NCBI RefSeq assembly: GCF_013911645.1
Contig: NZ_JACESV010000002.1
Location: 868,001-932,000, forward strand
Direction of reading: 5' to 3'
DNA: 64,000 nucleotides
DNA from: Allomuricauda sp.
Lineage (GTDB): Bacteria > Bacteroidota > Bacteroidia > Flavobacteriales > Flavobacteriaceae
Shown here: in pieces, positions 44,154 through 52,785 of the stretch
Position numbering within the stretch: the first letter of the stretch is position 1
How the letters are laid out: each line of letters opens with the position of its first letter
Translations under genes and position numbers: made by a program
Notes under the pieces: model-generated
Told to the model about the DNA's origin: nothing
The model's database searches: none
The model's input: the letters and a program-made list of their open reading frames with translations, nothing else

Positions 44154-44624
44154 CTATTCCGATTCAAATTCGTCTATAATAAAGAAGTTTTTGTTCTTCT
44201 TGTTCACCATATAATTACTTTCCAATACATCGTAATGCATGGTTTTGTCATCTACATTAATATCAAACCCTTTGTCGGTCTGCACTACTTCAAAATCATT
44301 GTTCTCGGTACCTTTATATTTCAGCACCATATAATCGTCGTAGTTTTTATCGGAATCACTGTCAATAGCTACCAATTTGGTAACAAAAGGGGAGGATAGT
44401 TTTCTATCTTGATTGACCATACCTCTATCCTTATTGTCCAGTGCCATTCCGTATTTTCTGCGTTCCATCACCTTTACGCTGTATTGCTTTTCTTTTCCGT
44501 CTTCGGATAGGGTAAAGGTTTTAAGTTGTGTGGTGGCCTTCATGACCCCGGAATTTTGGTTTTGACCATATCCCGCAAATGCGGTCAGGGTTGTAAATGA
44601 TAGTATAGTGAGTAACTTTTTCAT
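44154..44624 (-). CDS. Secreted protein of unknown function
   Basis: A 156-residue protein with a signal peptide ending near AGYGQ. The mature part is mostly beta, with repeated short strands such as KTFTLSEDGKEKQYSVKVME and VVQTDKGFDINVDDKTMHYD, and ends in acidic residues. I recognise no family. A clear terminator follows, and the Dps gene lies 53 bp upstream on the same strand. Confidence 0.75.
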   Translation of the reverse strand: MKKLLTILSFTTLTAFAGYGQNQNSGVMKATTQLKTFTLSEDGKEKQYSVKVMERRKYGMALDNKDRGMVNQDRKLSSPFVTKLVAIDSDSDKNYDDYMVLKYKGTENNDFEVVQTDKGFDINVDDKTMHYDVLESNYMVNKKNKNFFIIDEFESE

Positions 44625-44677
44625 AGTGTTGTTTTTTGTGATTAGTAAATCAGTTTTCTGGATAAATTGTTTATCTC

Positions 44678-45172
44678 TTACTTTAAGTAAGATGTGAACA
44701 TCCAGTGTCTTTTCTCCAGCTCGGTCATAAACTCGGTCAACATGTTTTCTGTAACAACATCGCCAGTTTCAAGGGCTGCATTTAGGCCGTCCAGCATACT
44801 GTCGTGCAAGATTTCGTAGTCGTGCATCACTTCCCTCACCATTTCCAAGGCAGATAGGTTTTTGTCCTGTTCTTTGATTTTGGAGAGTTCCATGGTTTTC
44901 TTTAGGGTGAAGTTGCTTTTTACACCGAATACCCGGATTCTTTCCGCTATGATGTCAATGTTTTCCTTAACCGTGTTGTATTCGTTTTCAAACTCCTCGT
45001 GGAGTTCAAAAAAATCAGGTCCTTCAATGTTCCAATGAAAGTTTCTGAGCTTATTGTAGAATACCTGATAGTTGGCCAATAATGTGTTTAGGCTAACAAC
45101 AATTTCTGCGGTTTCCAAATAAGTGAATCCCAATTTTTTAAAAGTTTTATTTTTTGCTTTAATAGCTTCCAT
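44678..45172 (-). CDS. dps: Dps family DNA-protecting ferritin-like protein
   Basis: A 164-residue ferritin-like four-helix protein. The ferroxidase ligands are visible in the Dps signature NFHWNIEGPDFFELHEEFE: H46 and, one subunit over, H58 and E62. Dps forms a 12-mer shell that oxidises and stores iron and protects DNA against peroxide. I chose the ATG at 45172; upstream residues are poorly supported. It lacks the long lysine-rich tail of E. coli Dps, so DNA binding is uncertain. Confidence 0.92.
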   Translation of the reverse strand: MEAIKAKNKTFKKLGFTYLETAEIVVSLNTLLANYQVFYNKLRNFHWNIEGPDFFELHEEFENEYNTVKENIDIIAERIRVFGVKSNFTLKKTMELSKIKEQDKNLSALEMVREVMHDYEILHDSMLDGLNAALETGDVVTENMLTEFMTELEKRHWMFTSYLK

Positions 45173-45401
45173 ATAATATGTTTTTGATTTGTTTAGTATA
45201 AAAGTACAAGTCAGTATCCGGGAAGATTGATGGGAATGATGTAATTCTTGATGCAATAGGTTTTTGAATGACTTTTAAAGGGTAAATAAGCCTAATTCAT
45301 ACCTCTATTGCTATGATTATTGGCAGAAATTATAATCATGACTTCTTTAAACAAGATACATGTATAGATCAGTAAGTCAAGTGTTTAACTTAATTTAACG
45401 T

Positions 45402-45635
45402 CTATTGGGAGTTGTTTTGGTCATTCTCTCTTTCAATAAAACCTTTGCAAAGTGATTCATATATATCCGAAGATATGTCGGTAATGTATTCCTTTTCTCC
45501 GTTAAATACTTTTTGGGGCTCCTTATTTACGGGGTCGAGTTCTTGGATGTAGATGGTATCCAATTCATCGTATAACATTTTACCTAGACTGAATCTTTTA
45601 ATCACAGCATATTTATCGATACTTCGAATTGACAT
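45402..45635 (-). CDS. Hypothetical small protein
   Basis: A 77-residue cytoplasmic protein: MSIRSIDKYAVIKRFSLGKM, then DELDTIYIQELDPVNKEPQ and an acidic helical end. I recognise no domain. The coding frame has no competing frame of similar quality. A GTCACATGTAA motif lies 48 bp upstream, resembling the motif before the genes at 2233 and 35767. Confidence 0.55.
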   Translation of the reverse strand: MSIRSIDKYAVIKRFSLGKMLYDELDTIYIQELDPVNKEPQKVFNGEKEYITDISSDIYESLCKGFIERENDQNNSQ

Positions 45636-45832
45636 TGGGTTGGGGTTTTTGGTTATTTTTTTGACACTAAAACCGGAACTAAGTCACATGTAATTAAGTG
45701 TAATTATTTGCATACGTTTACAAACGAAAACAAATGAGTACAAACCGAATGAAGTTTTGAAGTGATTCTATGTTTGCCTCGTCGGACAATGAGGGTTCGA
45801 TAAACAATTTTAAAACTTTAAATCTTACTATT

Positions 45833-46165
45833 ATGAATTCACTTAGAAACAAAGTACAATTGATTGGTAACTTAGGAAACGACCCAGAGATCATCACCTT
45901 GGAAAATGGAACCAAATTGGCCAAGTTTTCAATAGCCACCAATGAATCCTACAAGAATGCGAAAGGCGAAAAAGTAACGGATACACAATGGCATAACATA
46001 GTAGCTTGGGGCAAATTGGCAGAAATAACCGAGGATTTTCTATCCAAAGGCAAAGAAGTAATGATAGAGGGTAAACTCACAAATCGCTCTTACGAAACCA
46101 ACGATGGTGAAAAAAGATACATTACCGAAATTAAATGCAACGAATTGTTGATGCTTGGAAAGTAA
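45833..46165 (+). CDS. ssb: Single-stranded DNA-binding protein, short form
   Basis: A 110-residue OB-fold SSB. The family core is clear: MNSLRNKVQLIGNLGNDPEI, SIATNESYKNAKGEKVTDTQ, WHNIVAWGKLAEI and GKEVMIEGKLTNRSYE. The protein ends at ELLMLGK, without the glycine-rich linker and acidic DDDIPF-type tail that recruits other replication and repair proteins. It may be an auxiliary SSB, with the main one elsewhere. I chose the ATG at 45833. An intrinsic terminator follows at 46189. Confidence 0.92.
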   Translation: MNSLRNKVQLIGNLGNDPEIITLENGTKLAKFSIATNESYKNAKGEKVTDTQWHNIVAWGKLAEITEDFLSKGKEVMIEGKLTNRSYETNDGEKRYITEIKCNELLMLGK

Positions 46166-46188
46166 GTTAAAACAATCCACAACGACTT

Positions 46189-46218
46189 AAAAGGGGTAAT
46201 GGCCCCTTTTTTGTTTTT
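46189..46218 (+). terminator. Intrinsic terminator of ssb
   Basis: AAAAGGGG pairs with CCCCTTTT around a short TAATGG loop and is followed by TTGTTTTT. It lies 23 bp after the ssb stop codon, in the plus direction. Confidence 0.85.
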
Positions 46219-46306
46219 ATGTTAGGGTAAATGCATTTTGAGTTGTTACATAACCAAACGCCAGAACTTTAGTAAATGAGTAAAGTAACTTTTAAAACGT
46301 ATTTTA

Positions 46307-46711
46307 ATGAGGATAACAACGCTACTTACAGTACTGTTTGCATTGGGTCTGGCGACCGTGGTTATGGCACAGGACGACACAGTTTCCTTTTATGAAAAAC
46401 AGGCTCGGAAAGATGCTCAAAACGAGCAATCGGCAGTGTTTTACAATGTAGAAGACGAAAAGGACTTTTGGTACGACCAAGTACGCTATGAAAAGGGTTT
46501 AAAGACCCAGAATAGTAAGGCCTATCATATTTACATGAAAGCAAAAAGGTCGGCCTATTCCAAACATGCCGAATTTTGTGAAAATCAATGTACACATAGT
46601 GATTACTATTACCAACAAGCAAGTTTCTACCTTACCTATAAAGACAATCAAAGCTTATCAAAAGAAGCCACTGGTGAAATAGTCCAAATAGCTTCCCCAA
46701 GAATTTTTTAA
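46307..46711 (+). CDS. Small secreted protein of unknown function
   Basis: A 134-residue protein with a good signal peptide (MRITTLLTVLFALGLATVVMAQ). The mature part is helical and rich in Lys, Asp, Glu and Tyr, with two cysteines close together (EFCENQC), possibly a disulfide. I recognise no family. It has its own promoter region of 88 bp after the ssb terminator and is followed by a repeat element. Confidence 0.7.
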   Translation: MRITTLLTVLFALGLATVVMAQDDTVSFYEKQARKDAQNEQSAVFYNVEDEKDFWYDQVRYEKGLKTQNSKAYHIYMKAKRSAYSKHAEFCENQCTHSDYYYQQASFYLTYKDNQSLSKEATGEIVQIASPRIF

Positions 46712-46734
46712 ATGTGCATTCTTGGTTGGTTAAT

Positions 46735-46863
46735 TAAAAGAGGTAGATTTCCGTCAACCTGAACTTGTTTCAGGTTCTCATAATAATTTGCTTATCAGCA
46801 TTGATGAGATTATGAAATAAATTCAGAATGACGTGTCTTAATACTTTTTAGACCTCTTTTTTT
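46735..46863. repeat. Intergenic repeat element with terminator-like ends
   Basis: The ends pair as AAAAGAGGTAGA and TTTTTAGACCTCTTTTT. The interior has CGTCAACCTGAACTTG, TTTCAGGTTCTCATAAT and ATTCAGAATGACG, in the same order as the element at 24578-24717 and partly at 61094. It lies between two converging genes. Confidence 0.65.
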
Positions 46864-46877
46864 ATAAATACCTTTCT

Positions 46878-48431
46878 TTAATTCTGACCACCATCACGTT
46901 CGGGTGAACGAGGTGTGGGCCACTCCAATTGTTCGCCTGTTCTGTTGCTAATGGGTAGCACCGCTTTTTCTCTAGATGTTTTCTCGGGATGCTCGCTGGC
47001 CATATAAGCGAGAATGGCCGTAAGGATAGCGTTGTTTCGAACGTCATCAAAAATAATCTTGTCATAGGTGTCCCGGTTAGTATGCCAAGTGTAGTTCCAG
47101 TAGGACCAGCTTAAAGAACTCAAACTAAAGGCGGGTGCCCCTGCTGCTTGGAAAGAAGCATAGTCAGAACCGCCGCGGGCAGGTGTTCCAGGGAAAGTTG
47201 TTTCGATCTCATCCGTGATTTCTCCCGGCACTTCATGCAGCCACTTTCCTAAATAATCATAAGCGTGTAAAAACCCACCACCAGAAATTCGGACCACTCT
47301 ACCTGTTCCATTATCTTGGTTAAAAACGGCTTGGACACCATCAACAATCTCCGGGTTGTCCTCAACAAAGGCCCTTGAGCCGTTCAGGCCTTGTTCCTCG
47401 CTGCCCCAATGTCCCACAAGAATAGTTCGTTTTGGGTTTGGATAGGCTTTTTTCAAAATACGCATGGCTTCCATCATCACCAATGTTCCCGTTCCGTTAT
47501 CGGTAGCACCGGTTCCCCCGTCCCAAGAATCAAAATGGGCGGATAAAATCACATATTCATCAGGTTTTTCGGAACCTTTAATTTCCGCAATGGTATTGAA
47601 TGTGGGTACCTTGCCCAATTCCTTGGACTCTGCCACAATATGAAGTTGAGGCTTTTGCCCGGATTCCACCAATCGATACAACATGCCGTAATCTTCCAAT
47701 TCCAAATCTACGGTTGGGATTTCCTTGGTATAAGCCCCAAATATTTTGTTTACCCCAAACCCTCTGGACCAGTAAGAAGCAACAATGCCTACGGCACCCG
47801 CTTCCTCCAATGCAACAGGAAGGGTGCGTCTGTTAAGTCCAGTATTTCCCAGATTTTGGTTCCAAGCGTCGGTTTGCTCATCACGCTCCTTTTTCATCTT
47901 TTCAAAAGACTTCTCCGTAGCAAATTCTTCCCAGTTATAATCGGGTCTTCCCGTGGGTTGTGGCATGGAAATCATTACCAGCTTCCCTTTTACGTTCGGC
48001 AACCAATTCACAAATTCCAAAGAGTCGGATACGGTCGGTAAAACCACCAATTCTGCGGTTACCCCTTTTTTGGGGGTACTGGGGCTCCAGGCCAATTGGG
48101 TACCTCTTAGGCTTTGGACTCTGGGGTGTACCATATCAATATGGCTTATTCCACGTTCCCAACCTTTCCACTCTCCCCATTGTTCGTTACGTGCGGGAAT
48201 TCCCCAACTTTCGTATTTGGCAACGGCCCAATCGTGAGCATTTTTCATTTGTGGCGTACCCACCAACCGAGGGCCAATACCATCCATAAGTTCATGACCA
48301 AGGGTTTCCAATTGAGAGTTTTCGTTGGCTTCTTGAATTATGGCTTCAATGACTGCATCCTTGTCCTGTGCCAACATGGATAGGCTGGATGCCAGGAGCA
48401 TGGCAAATAAAAGGGAGATTTTTTTGATCAT
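46878..48431 (-). CDS. M28 family metallopeptidase (carboxypeptidase Q-like)
   Basis: A 517-residue secreted zinc peptidase with a signal peptide ending near LSMLAQ. The catalytic zinc ligands are in ILSAHFDSWDGGTGATDNGTGT, HWGSEEQGLNGSRAFV (catalytic glutamate pair), FNQDNGTG and WHTNRDTYDK. A PA-like inserted domain is seen around 130-260. The order of motifs matches M28 enzymes of the plasma glutamate carboxypeptidase type. I chose the ATG at 48431. Confidence 0.9.
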   Translation of the reverse strand: MIKKISLLFAMLLASSLSMLAQDKDAVIEAIIQEANENSQLETLGHELMDGIGPRLVGTPQMKNAHDWAVAKYESWGIPARNEQWGEWKGWERGISHIDMVHPRVQSLRGTQLAWSPSTPKKGVTAELVVLPTVSDSLEFVNWLPNVKGKLVMISMPQPTGRPDYNWEEFATEKSFEKMKKERDEQTDAWNQNLGNTGLNRRTLPVALEEAGAVGIVASYWSRGFGVNKIFGAYTKEIPTVDLELEDYGMLYRLVESGQKPQLHIVAESKELGKVPTFNTIAEIKGSEKPDEYVILSAHFDSWDGGTGATDNGTGTLVMMEAMRILKKAYPNPKRTILVGHWGSEEQGLNGSRAFVEDNPEIVDGVQAVFNQDNGTGRVVRISGGGFLHAYDYLGKWLHEVPGEITDEIETTFPGTPARGGSDYASFQAAGAPAFSLSSLSWSYWNYTWHTNRDTYDKIIFDDVRNNAILTAILAYMASEHPEKTSREKAVLPISNRTGEQLEWPTPRSPERDGGQN

Positions 48432-48520
48432 GGTTTCTAGTTTGCCATAAAAATAGGACAAATAAAGAAACCAATACGTTTGGTTACGGGGTTTAAATGG
48501 GTAAATTGTCCTGAAAGGGA

Positions 48521-48682
48521 CTATGCAACTTTTTTCATCAAATCAAAGCAAGGACACTTTTTGCAGCGCTTTTTTTCGCTTTTCTTGTATTTTTCGCAGC
48601 ACTTGGATTTTACCTTGCCAGTTGGCGGCAATTCTCTAAGCTTAGCTTTTTTGAGTTTCTTTTTGTCCTTTTTCTTTCCCAT
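48521..48682 (-). CDS. Small basic cysteine-rich protein
   Basis: A 53-residue frame runs from ATG at 48682 to TAG at 48521. The N-terminus is extremely basic (MGKKKDKKKLKKAKLRELP) and the C-terminal part holds five cysteines: KSKCCEKYKK, then RCKKCPCFDLMKK. The pattern CC-x10-C-x2-C-x-C suggests a zinc-binding fold. It may bind nucleic acid or the ribosome. It lies 89 bp upstream of the M28 gene on the same strand. Codon use and composition are protein-like; I have seen similar small proteins in flavobacteria but cannot name a family. Confidence 0.62.
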   Translation of the reverse strand: MGKKKDKKKLKKAKLRELPPTGKVKSKCCEKYKKSEKKRCKKCPCFDLMKKVA

Positions 48683-48765
48683 GAATAGCAACGAAATAGG
48701 ATGCGAAAGTAATTATTTTAAATCAATCTAAATAAAAAATTAACACAATTGTACAGCCTAATGGA

Positions 48766-49608
48766 TTAAAAATGAAGCGAAACACCCAGAGTGTTGGGGC
48801 CAAACGACAGGTTCCAACTCACATTTTTGGGTTTGCCATCATTGTACTTTTCATCGTATTTGGAATCCAGGTATTTGTCTATGGACTCCACAATAAAAAT
48901 ACTCAACACCGTACTAAAGGCTACATCGGAAACCCAATGGAAGTCATCCATTACCCGAACCAAACCGGGAATCATACCTACCGCATAAAGTCCACCCTTG
49001 ACCCAAGGGCTTTTAAATTGTTTGGCGATGGCATAAGCATTACTGAATGCCAACATCGCATGGCCCGAAGGAAATGAGTCGTAATCGTATACCCTATCCA
49101 AATGTAGCGGGTCGAATGTCGTCGAACCTGCTCCGCTTTTAGGTCGAGCCCTACCAATGATTCGTTTGCTCACTTGCTGTAAAAAACCTCCGGCCGTAGC
49201 TGAGGAAATTAGAAGAACACCGGTTCGCCTCAATTTTTCATTTTTGGTAAATAGGCCTGCAAGATAAACACCTCCTGTGAGCATATAGTTGTTTTCTGGA
49301 CTGCCGTACTCGTGTCCATAATCCATAATTGCATCTGGAATATCCTGATTAAAACCATTTTTCCATCTATTGAGCTCATCGTCCACCGTAAACAGAAGCA
49401 AAGTACCTCCGGTTAAATATCCAAAATTGGCCCAGTCGTTCCCTTTCCAATGGAATGGTCGGGAATAGGAATAGCCTACACCCCCAAATATGTTTCCAAC
49501 ATCGTAGGTGAAATTGTTCCAAAGGTTTTTTTCTTTGTTGGATTGAAGTTCTTGACCCGTCATGCTGATGGTCAATAAAAAGAAGGCGAGATATTTTAAA
49601 AGTTTCAT
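48766..49608 (-). CDS. PAP2 superfamily phosphatase (acid phosphatase/lipid phosphatase type)
   Basis: A 280-residue exported or membrane-attached protein with a signal sequence (MKLLKYLAFFLLTISMTGQ). The PAP2 active-site motifs are complete: KRIIGRARPKSG, FPSGHAMLAFS with the acid histidine, and RVMDDFHWVSDVAFS. Several hydrophobic helices occur between them. The family removes phosphate from lipids or small molecules, but the substrate here is unknown. Confidence 0.9.
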   Translation of the reverse strand: MKLLKYLAFFLLTISMTGQELQSNKEKNLWNNFTYDVGNIFGGVGYSYSRPFHWKGNDWANFGYLTGGTLLLFTVDDELNRWKNGFNQDIPDAIMDYGHEYGSPENNYMLTGGVYLAGLFTKNEKLRRTGVLLISSATAGGFLQQVSKRIIGRARPKSGAGSTTFDPLHLDRVYDYDSFPSGHAMLAFSNAYAIAKQFKSPWVKGGLYAVGMIPGLVRVMDDFHWVSDVAFSTVLSIFIVESIDKYLDSKYDEKYNDGKPKNVSWNLSFGPNTLGVSLHF

Positions 49609-49638
49609 GAGGTTATAAAGCAAAAGTGGTCGGTAAAA

Positions 49639-50541
49639 TTACTCATAAATATCTTGGGCAAGACGAAAAGTGTTGGCATGCGCTTCTACTATTATTTTGA
49701 TGTCCGGCGAGTAACCGCCGCCCATACTGCATTGCACGGGAATTTTGGCATCGTAACAGGTTTGAAGCACAAAGCGATCTCGTTCCTTGCAACCTTCCAA
49801 AGTCATGGACAGGGTGCCCAGTTTATCTGATTCCAAAACATCCACCCCACAGAGGTAAAAAATAAAATCAGGTTGTACTTGTTCCAACAATTCGGGGAGC
49901 GTATTTTGTAAGATGGACAAATACTCTTGGTCCGTTGTGCCTTTTTCCAAAGGAATATCCAAATCAGAAATCTCCTTTTTGAAAGGATAATTGCCGTTGC
50001 CATGCATGGAAAACGAAAAAACAGAATGGTCTGTCTTAAATATTTCCGCGGTTCCATTGCCTTGGTGAACATCCAAGTCTACGATCAATATCCTTTTAGC
50101 TAGTTCATTATTCAAAAGGTATCGAGCGCCAATCGCTTGATCGTTCAGCATGCAAAAGGCTTCGCCTCTATCGGAATAAGCATGGTGTGTTCCTCCGGCA
50201 ATGTTCATGGCAATACCATGTTCCAGCGCAAATTCACATCCCTTTATTGTGCCGTCAGCAATGATTCGTTCTCTCATAACAAGTTCATCACTTAATGGAA
50301 AACCAATCTTGCGGACAGCGCTTTTGGAGAGGTTCAAATCCATCAAATCCTTAAAATAAACTTCATCATGTGCCGCCAAAATATGATGGTCTTCGGGTAT
50401 GGAAGGTTCAAAGAAATTTTCTTCGGAACAGGTGCCTTCATAAAGCAATTGTTGGGGCAACAATTCATATTTGATCATTGGAAATCGATGACCCTCGGGC
50501 AACGGATGCTTGTAAATGGGGTGATAGGCTATTTTGAGCAT
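49639..50541 (-). CDS. Histone deacetylase family protein
   Basis: A 300-residue arginase/deacetylase-fold enzyme. The family motifs are visible: GGTHHAYSDRGEAFCMLND (tandem histidines), VDLDVHQGNGT with zinc ligands Asp and His, FSFSMHGNGNYPF, and the second zinc Asp in LCGVDVLESD; MGGGYS closes the pocket. Bacterial members remove acetyl groups from polyamines, acetoin-related compounds or proteins. The substrate cannot be inferred. The start codon is 1 bp after the tex stop codon, so it is in the tex operon. Confidence 0.9.
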   Translation of the reverse strand: MLKIAYHPIYKHPLPEGHRFPMIKYELLPQQLLYEGTCSEENFFEPSIPEDHHILAAHDEVYFKDLMDLNLSKSAVRKIGFPLSDELVMRERIIADGTIKGCEFALEHGIAMNIAGGTHHAYSDRGEAFCMLNDQAIGARYLLNNELAKRILIVDLDVHQGNGTAEIFKTDHSVFSFSMHGNGNYPFKKEISDLDIPLEKGTTDQEYLSILQNTLPELLEQVQPDFIFYLCGVDVLESDKLGTLSMTLEGCKERDRFVLQTCYDAKIPVQCSMGGGYSPDIKIIVEAHANTFRLAQDIYE

Positions 50542-50542
50542 T

Positions 50543-52675
50543 TTAAGCACCTTGTTTATGCAAAGCCAATTGTATGCGTTTTCTTTGGACATCCACATCC
50601 AAAACTTTCACCACCACTTGCTGATGAAGGCTCACATGTTCGTTCACATCTTTCACAAAAGAATCGGAAAGGTTGGAAATGTGGATAAGACCGCTTTCCT
50701 TGATCCCAATATCAACAAAACAACCAAAATTGGTAATGTTGTTGACAATCCCCGGTAACAATTGCTCTTGTCGCAAGTCAGTAATCTCCTTGATGTTTTG
50801 GTTAAAAGTGAAGACCTTGGCCTTCTCTCTAAGATCTAAGCCCGGTTTTTCCAATTCTTTCAGAATATCCTCCAAAGTGGGCATACCTATAGTGTCCGTA
50901 CAATAGGATTTTAGGTCGATACCTTGCAGGGCCGATTTGTTCCCTACGATTTCTTTGAGTGAGACACCTTGGTTCTTGGCCATTTTTTCCACCAAACCAT
51001 AGCTTTCTGGATGTACGGCGGAATCATCCAAAGGATTATCACCATTTTTGATACGCAAAAACCCTGCACTCTGCTCAAAGGCCTTACCGCCTAAACGTGC
51101 TACTTTTTTAATCTGCTCCCTATTTTTGAACTTGCCATTTTCATTTCGGTAAGCTACAATGTTCTCCGCCAATTTCGGTCCAATGCCGGAAACATAGCTT
51201 AATAAGGGAACACTCGCCGTGTTAATGTTGACTCCAACGGAGTTTACACAGCTTTCTACTACGGTGTCCAATGATGTTTTCAATTGGGTTTGGTCTACAT
51301 CATGCTGATATTGCCCCACACCAATGGACTTGGCATCAATTTTCACCAATTCGGCCAAGGGATCGGCCAAACGGCGACCAATGGAAACGGCTCCCCGTAC
51401 CGTAACGTCATAATTCGGGAATTCGTCGCGGGCAATTTTGGAAGCAGAGTAAATGGACGCTCCAGCCTCGCTTACGATAAAGACTTCAATCGGTTTCTTG
51501 AACGGAACCCGCTTTACCAACTGCTCGGTTTCTCGGGATGCAGTTCCGTTGCCTATGGCAATGGCCTCAATTTTATAAGCATCTACCAACGAACTTATTT
51601 TTTTGATGGCTCCAGAACTATCGCGCTGTGGTGGATGGGGATAAATGGTTTCGTTGTGCTTTAAATCGCCCTGTTCATCCAAACAAACCACTTTGCAGCC
51701 CGTTCTAAAACCAGGGTCAATAGCCAAGATGCGTTTTTCACCAAGTGGGGCACCGAGCAATAGTTGCTTCAGATTTTTGGAGAAAACCTGAATCGCCGAA
51801 GCATCCGCTTTTTCTTTGGCAGTTTTTAATAGTTCATTGGACAAGGATGGCAACAAAAGTCGTTTGTAAGCATCCGCTATGGCCAATTCGATTTGTTCCG
51901 CACACGCATTATTGGTTTTGATCAAGCGCCGTTCCATATTTTGAAGCGCTCTTTCGTCATCTATTTCAATTTTTACTCGGATAAAACCTTCCTTTTCAGC
52001 CCGCATAATGGCTAAAAAACGGTGCGAGGGGCAGCGGCTCAAGGGTTCGCTCCAATCAAAATAATCTCGGAATTTCTGAGCTTTCTCGTCCTCTTTTTTG
52101 GTTTTGATGACTTTGGTCGTAATCAAGGCATGGCGCTCCAACTGACCACGCAGCTGATTTCGGATGTCGGTACGTTCATTGATCCATTCGGAAATGATGT
52201 GTCGAGCTCCTTCCAACGCATCATCTTCGTTAACGACATCCTTGCTCAAATATTTGGAAGCGATAAACTCGATTTCATCGCTACGTTGTGCCATAATGAT
52301 TTTGGCCAATGGCTCCAAACCATTTTTTCGTGCGGTTTCGGCTTTGGTCTTTTTGCTTTTTTTGAAGGGAAGATAAAGGTCTTCCAAACTGGTCAGGTCG
52401 GCACAGTTCAAAAATTTCGCTTCCAGTTCAGGAGTTAGCGCATCTTGCTCCGTTACCGCTTTGATGATGGCTGCTTTTCTTTTTTCCAGCGCTTCAAACT
52501 GGGCTTTGTACTCCACAATGGAACCAATCTGAACTTCATCCAAATTGCCCGTAAGTTCCTTTCGATACCTTGAAATAAAGGGAACGGTACAATCTTGGTT
52601 CAAAAGTGCCACGGTGTTCTCCACACTCTTTTCTGAAAGATTGGTATGGCGGATTATGTAGGGGACAAGTTGCAT
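50543..52675 (-). CDS. Tex family RNA-binding transcription factor
   Basis: A 710-residue Tex protein: an N-terminal helical region, an HhH-rich core with LAIDPGFRTGCKVVCLDEQG (YqgF-like domain, about 315-335), then SVPLLSYVSGIGPKLAENIV helix-hairpin-helix motifs and a C-terminal S1 RNA-binding domain starting QEQLLPGIVNNITNFGCFVD. Tex acts in transcription and nucleic-acid metabolism in many bacteria. It is followed by the deacetylase gene with only 1 bp between. A REP-like repeat fills the gap to metG. Confidence 0.92.
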   Translation of the reverse strand: MQLVPYIIRHTNLSEKSVENTVALLNQDCTVPFISRYRKELTGNLDEVQIGSIVEYKAQFEALEKRKAAIIKAVTEQDALTPELEAKFLNCADLTSLEDLYLPFKKSKKTKAETARKNGLEPLAKIIMAQRSDEIEFIASKYLSKDVVNEDDALEGARHIISEWINERTDIRNQLRGQLERHALITTKVIKTKKEDEKAQKFRDYFDWSEPLSRCPSHRFLAIMRAEKEGFIRVKIEIDDERALQNMERRLIKTNNACAEQIELAIADAYKRLLLPSLSNELLKTAKEKADASAIQVFSKNLKQLLLGAPLGEKRILAIDPGFRTGCKVVCLDEQGDLKHNETIYPHPPQRDSSGAIKKISSLVDAYKIEAIAIGNGTASRETEQLVKRVPFKKPIEVFIVSEAGASIYSASKIARDEFPNYDVTVRGAVSIGRRLADPLAELVKIDAKSIGVGQYQHDVDQTQLKTSLDTVVESCVNSVGVNINTASVPLLSYVSGIGPKLAENIVAYRNENGKFKNREQIKKVARLGGKAFEQSAGFLRIKNGDNPLDDSAVHPESYGLVEKMAKNQGVSLKEIVGNKSALQGIDLKSYCTDTIGMPTLEDILKELEKPGLDLREKAKVFTFNQNIKEITDLRQEQLLPGIVNNITNFGCFVDIGIKESGLIHISNLSDSFVKDVNEHVSLHQQVVVKVLDVDVQRKRIQLALHKQGA

Positions 52676-52692
52676 TATGTTTATTTAGTAGT

Positions 52693-52770
52693 TGTCACTT
52701 CGAGCGCAGTCGAGAAGTCTTACAATCCAAATTTTTTAAAGTGGGTCTCGACTGCGATCGACCTGACAGT
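52693..52770. repeat. REP-like palindromic repeat between tex and metG
   Basis: TTGTCACTTCGAGCGCAGTC, CGAGAAG and, at the other end, GGGTCTCGACTGCGATCG and ACCTGACAG form an imperfect inverted pair about 75 bp apart. The right arm, read on the other strand, matches the insert inside metG except that it lacks the extra palindrome. Confidence 0.75.
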
Positions 52771-52785
52771 TCCTTTGGATATGAA

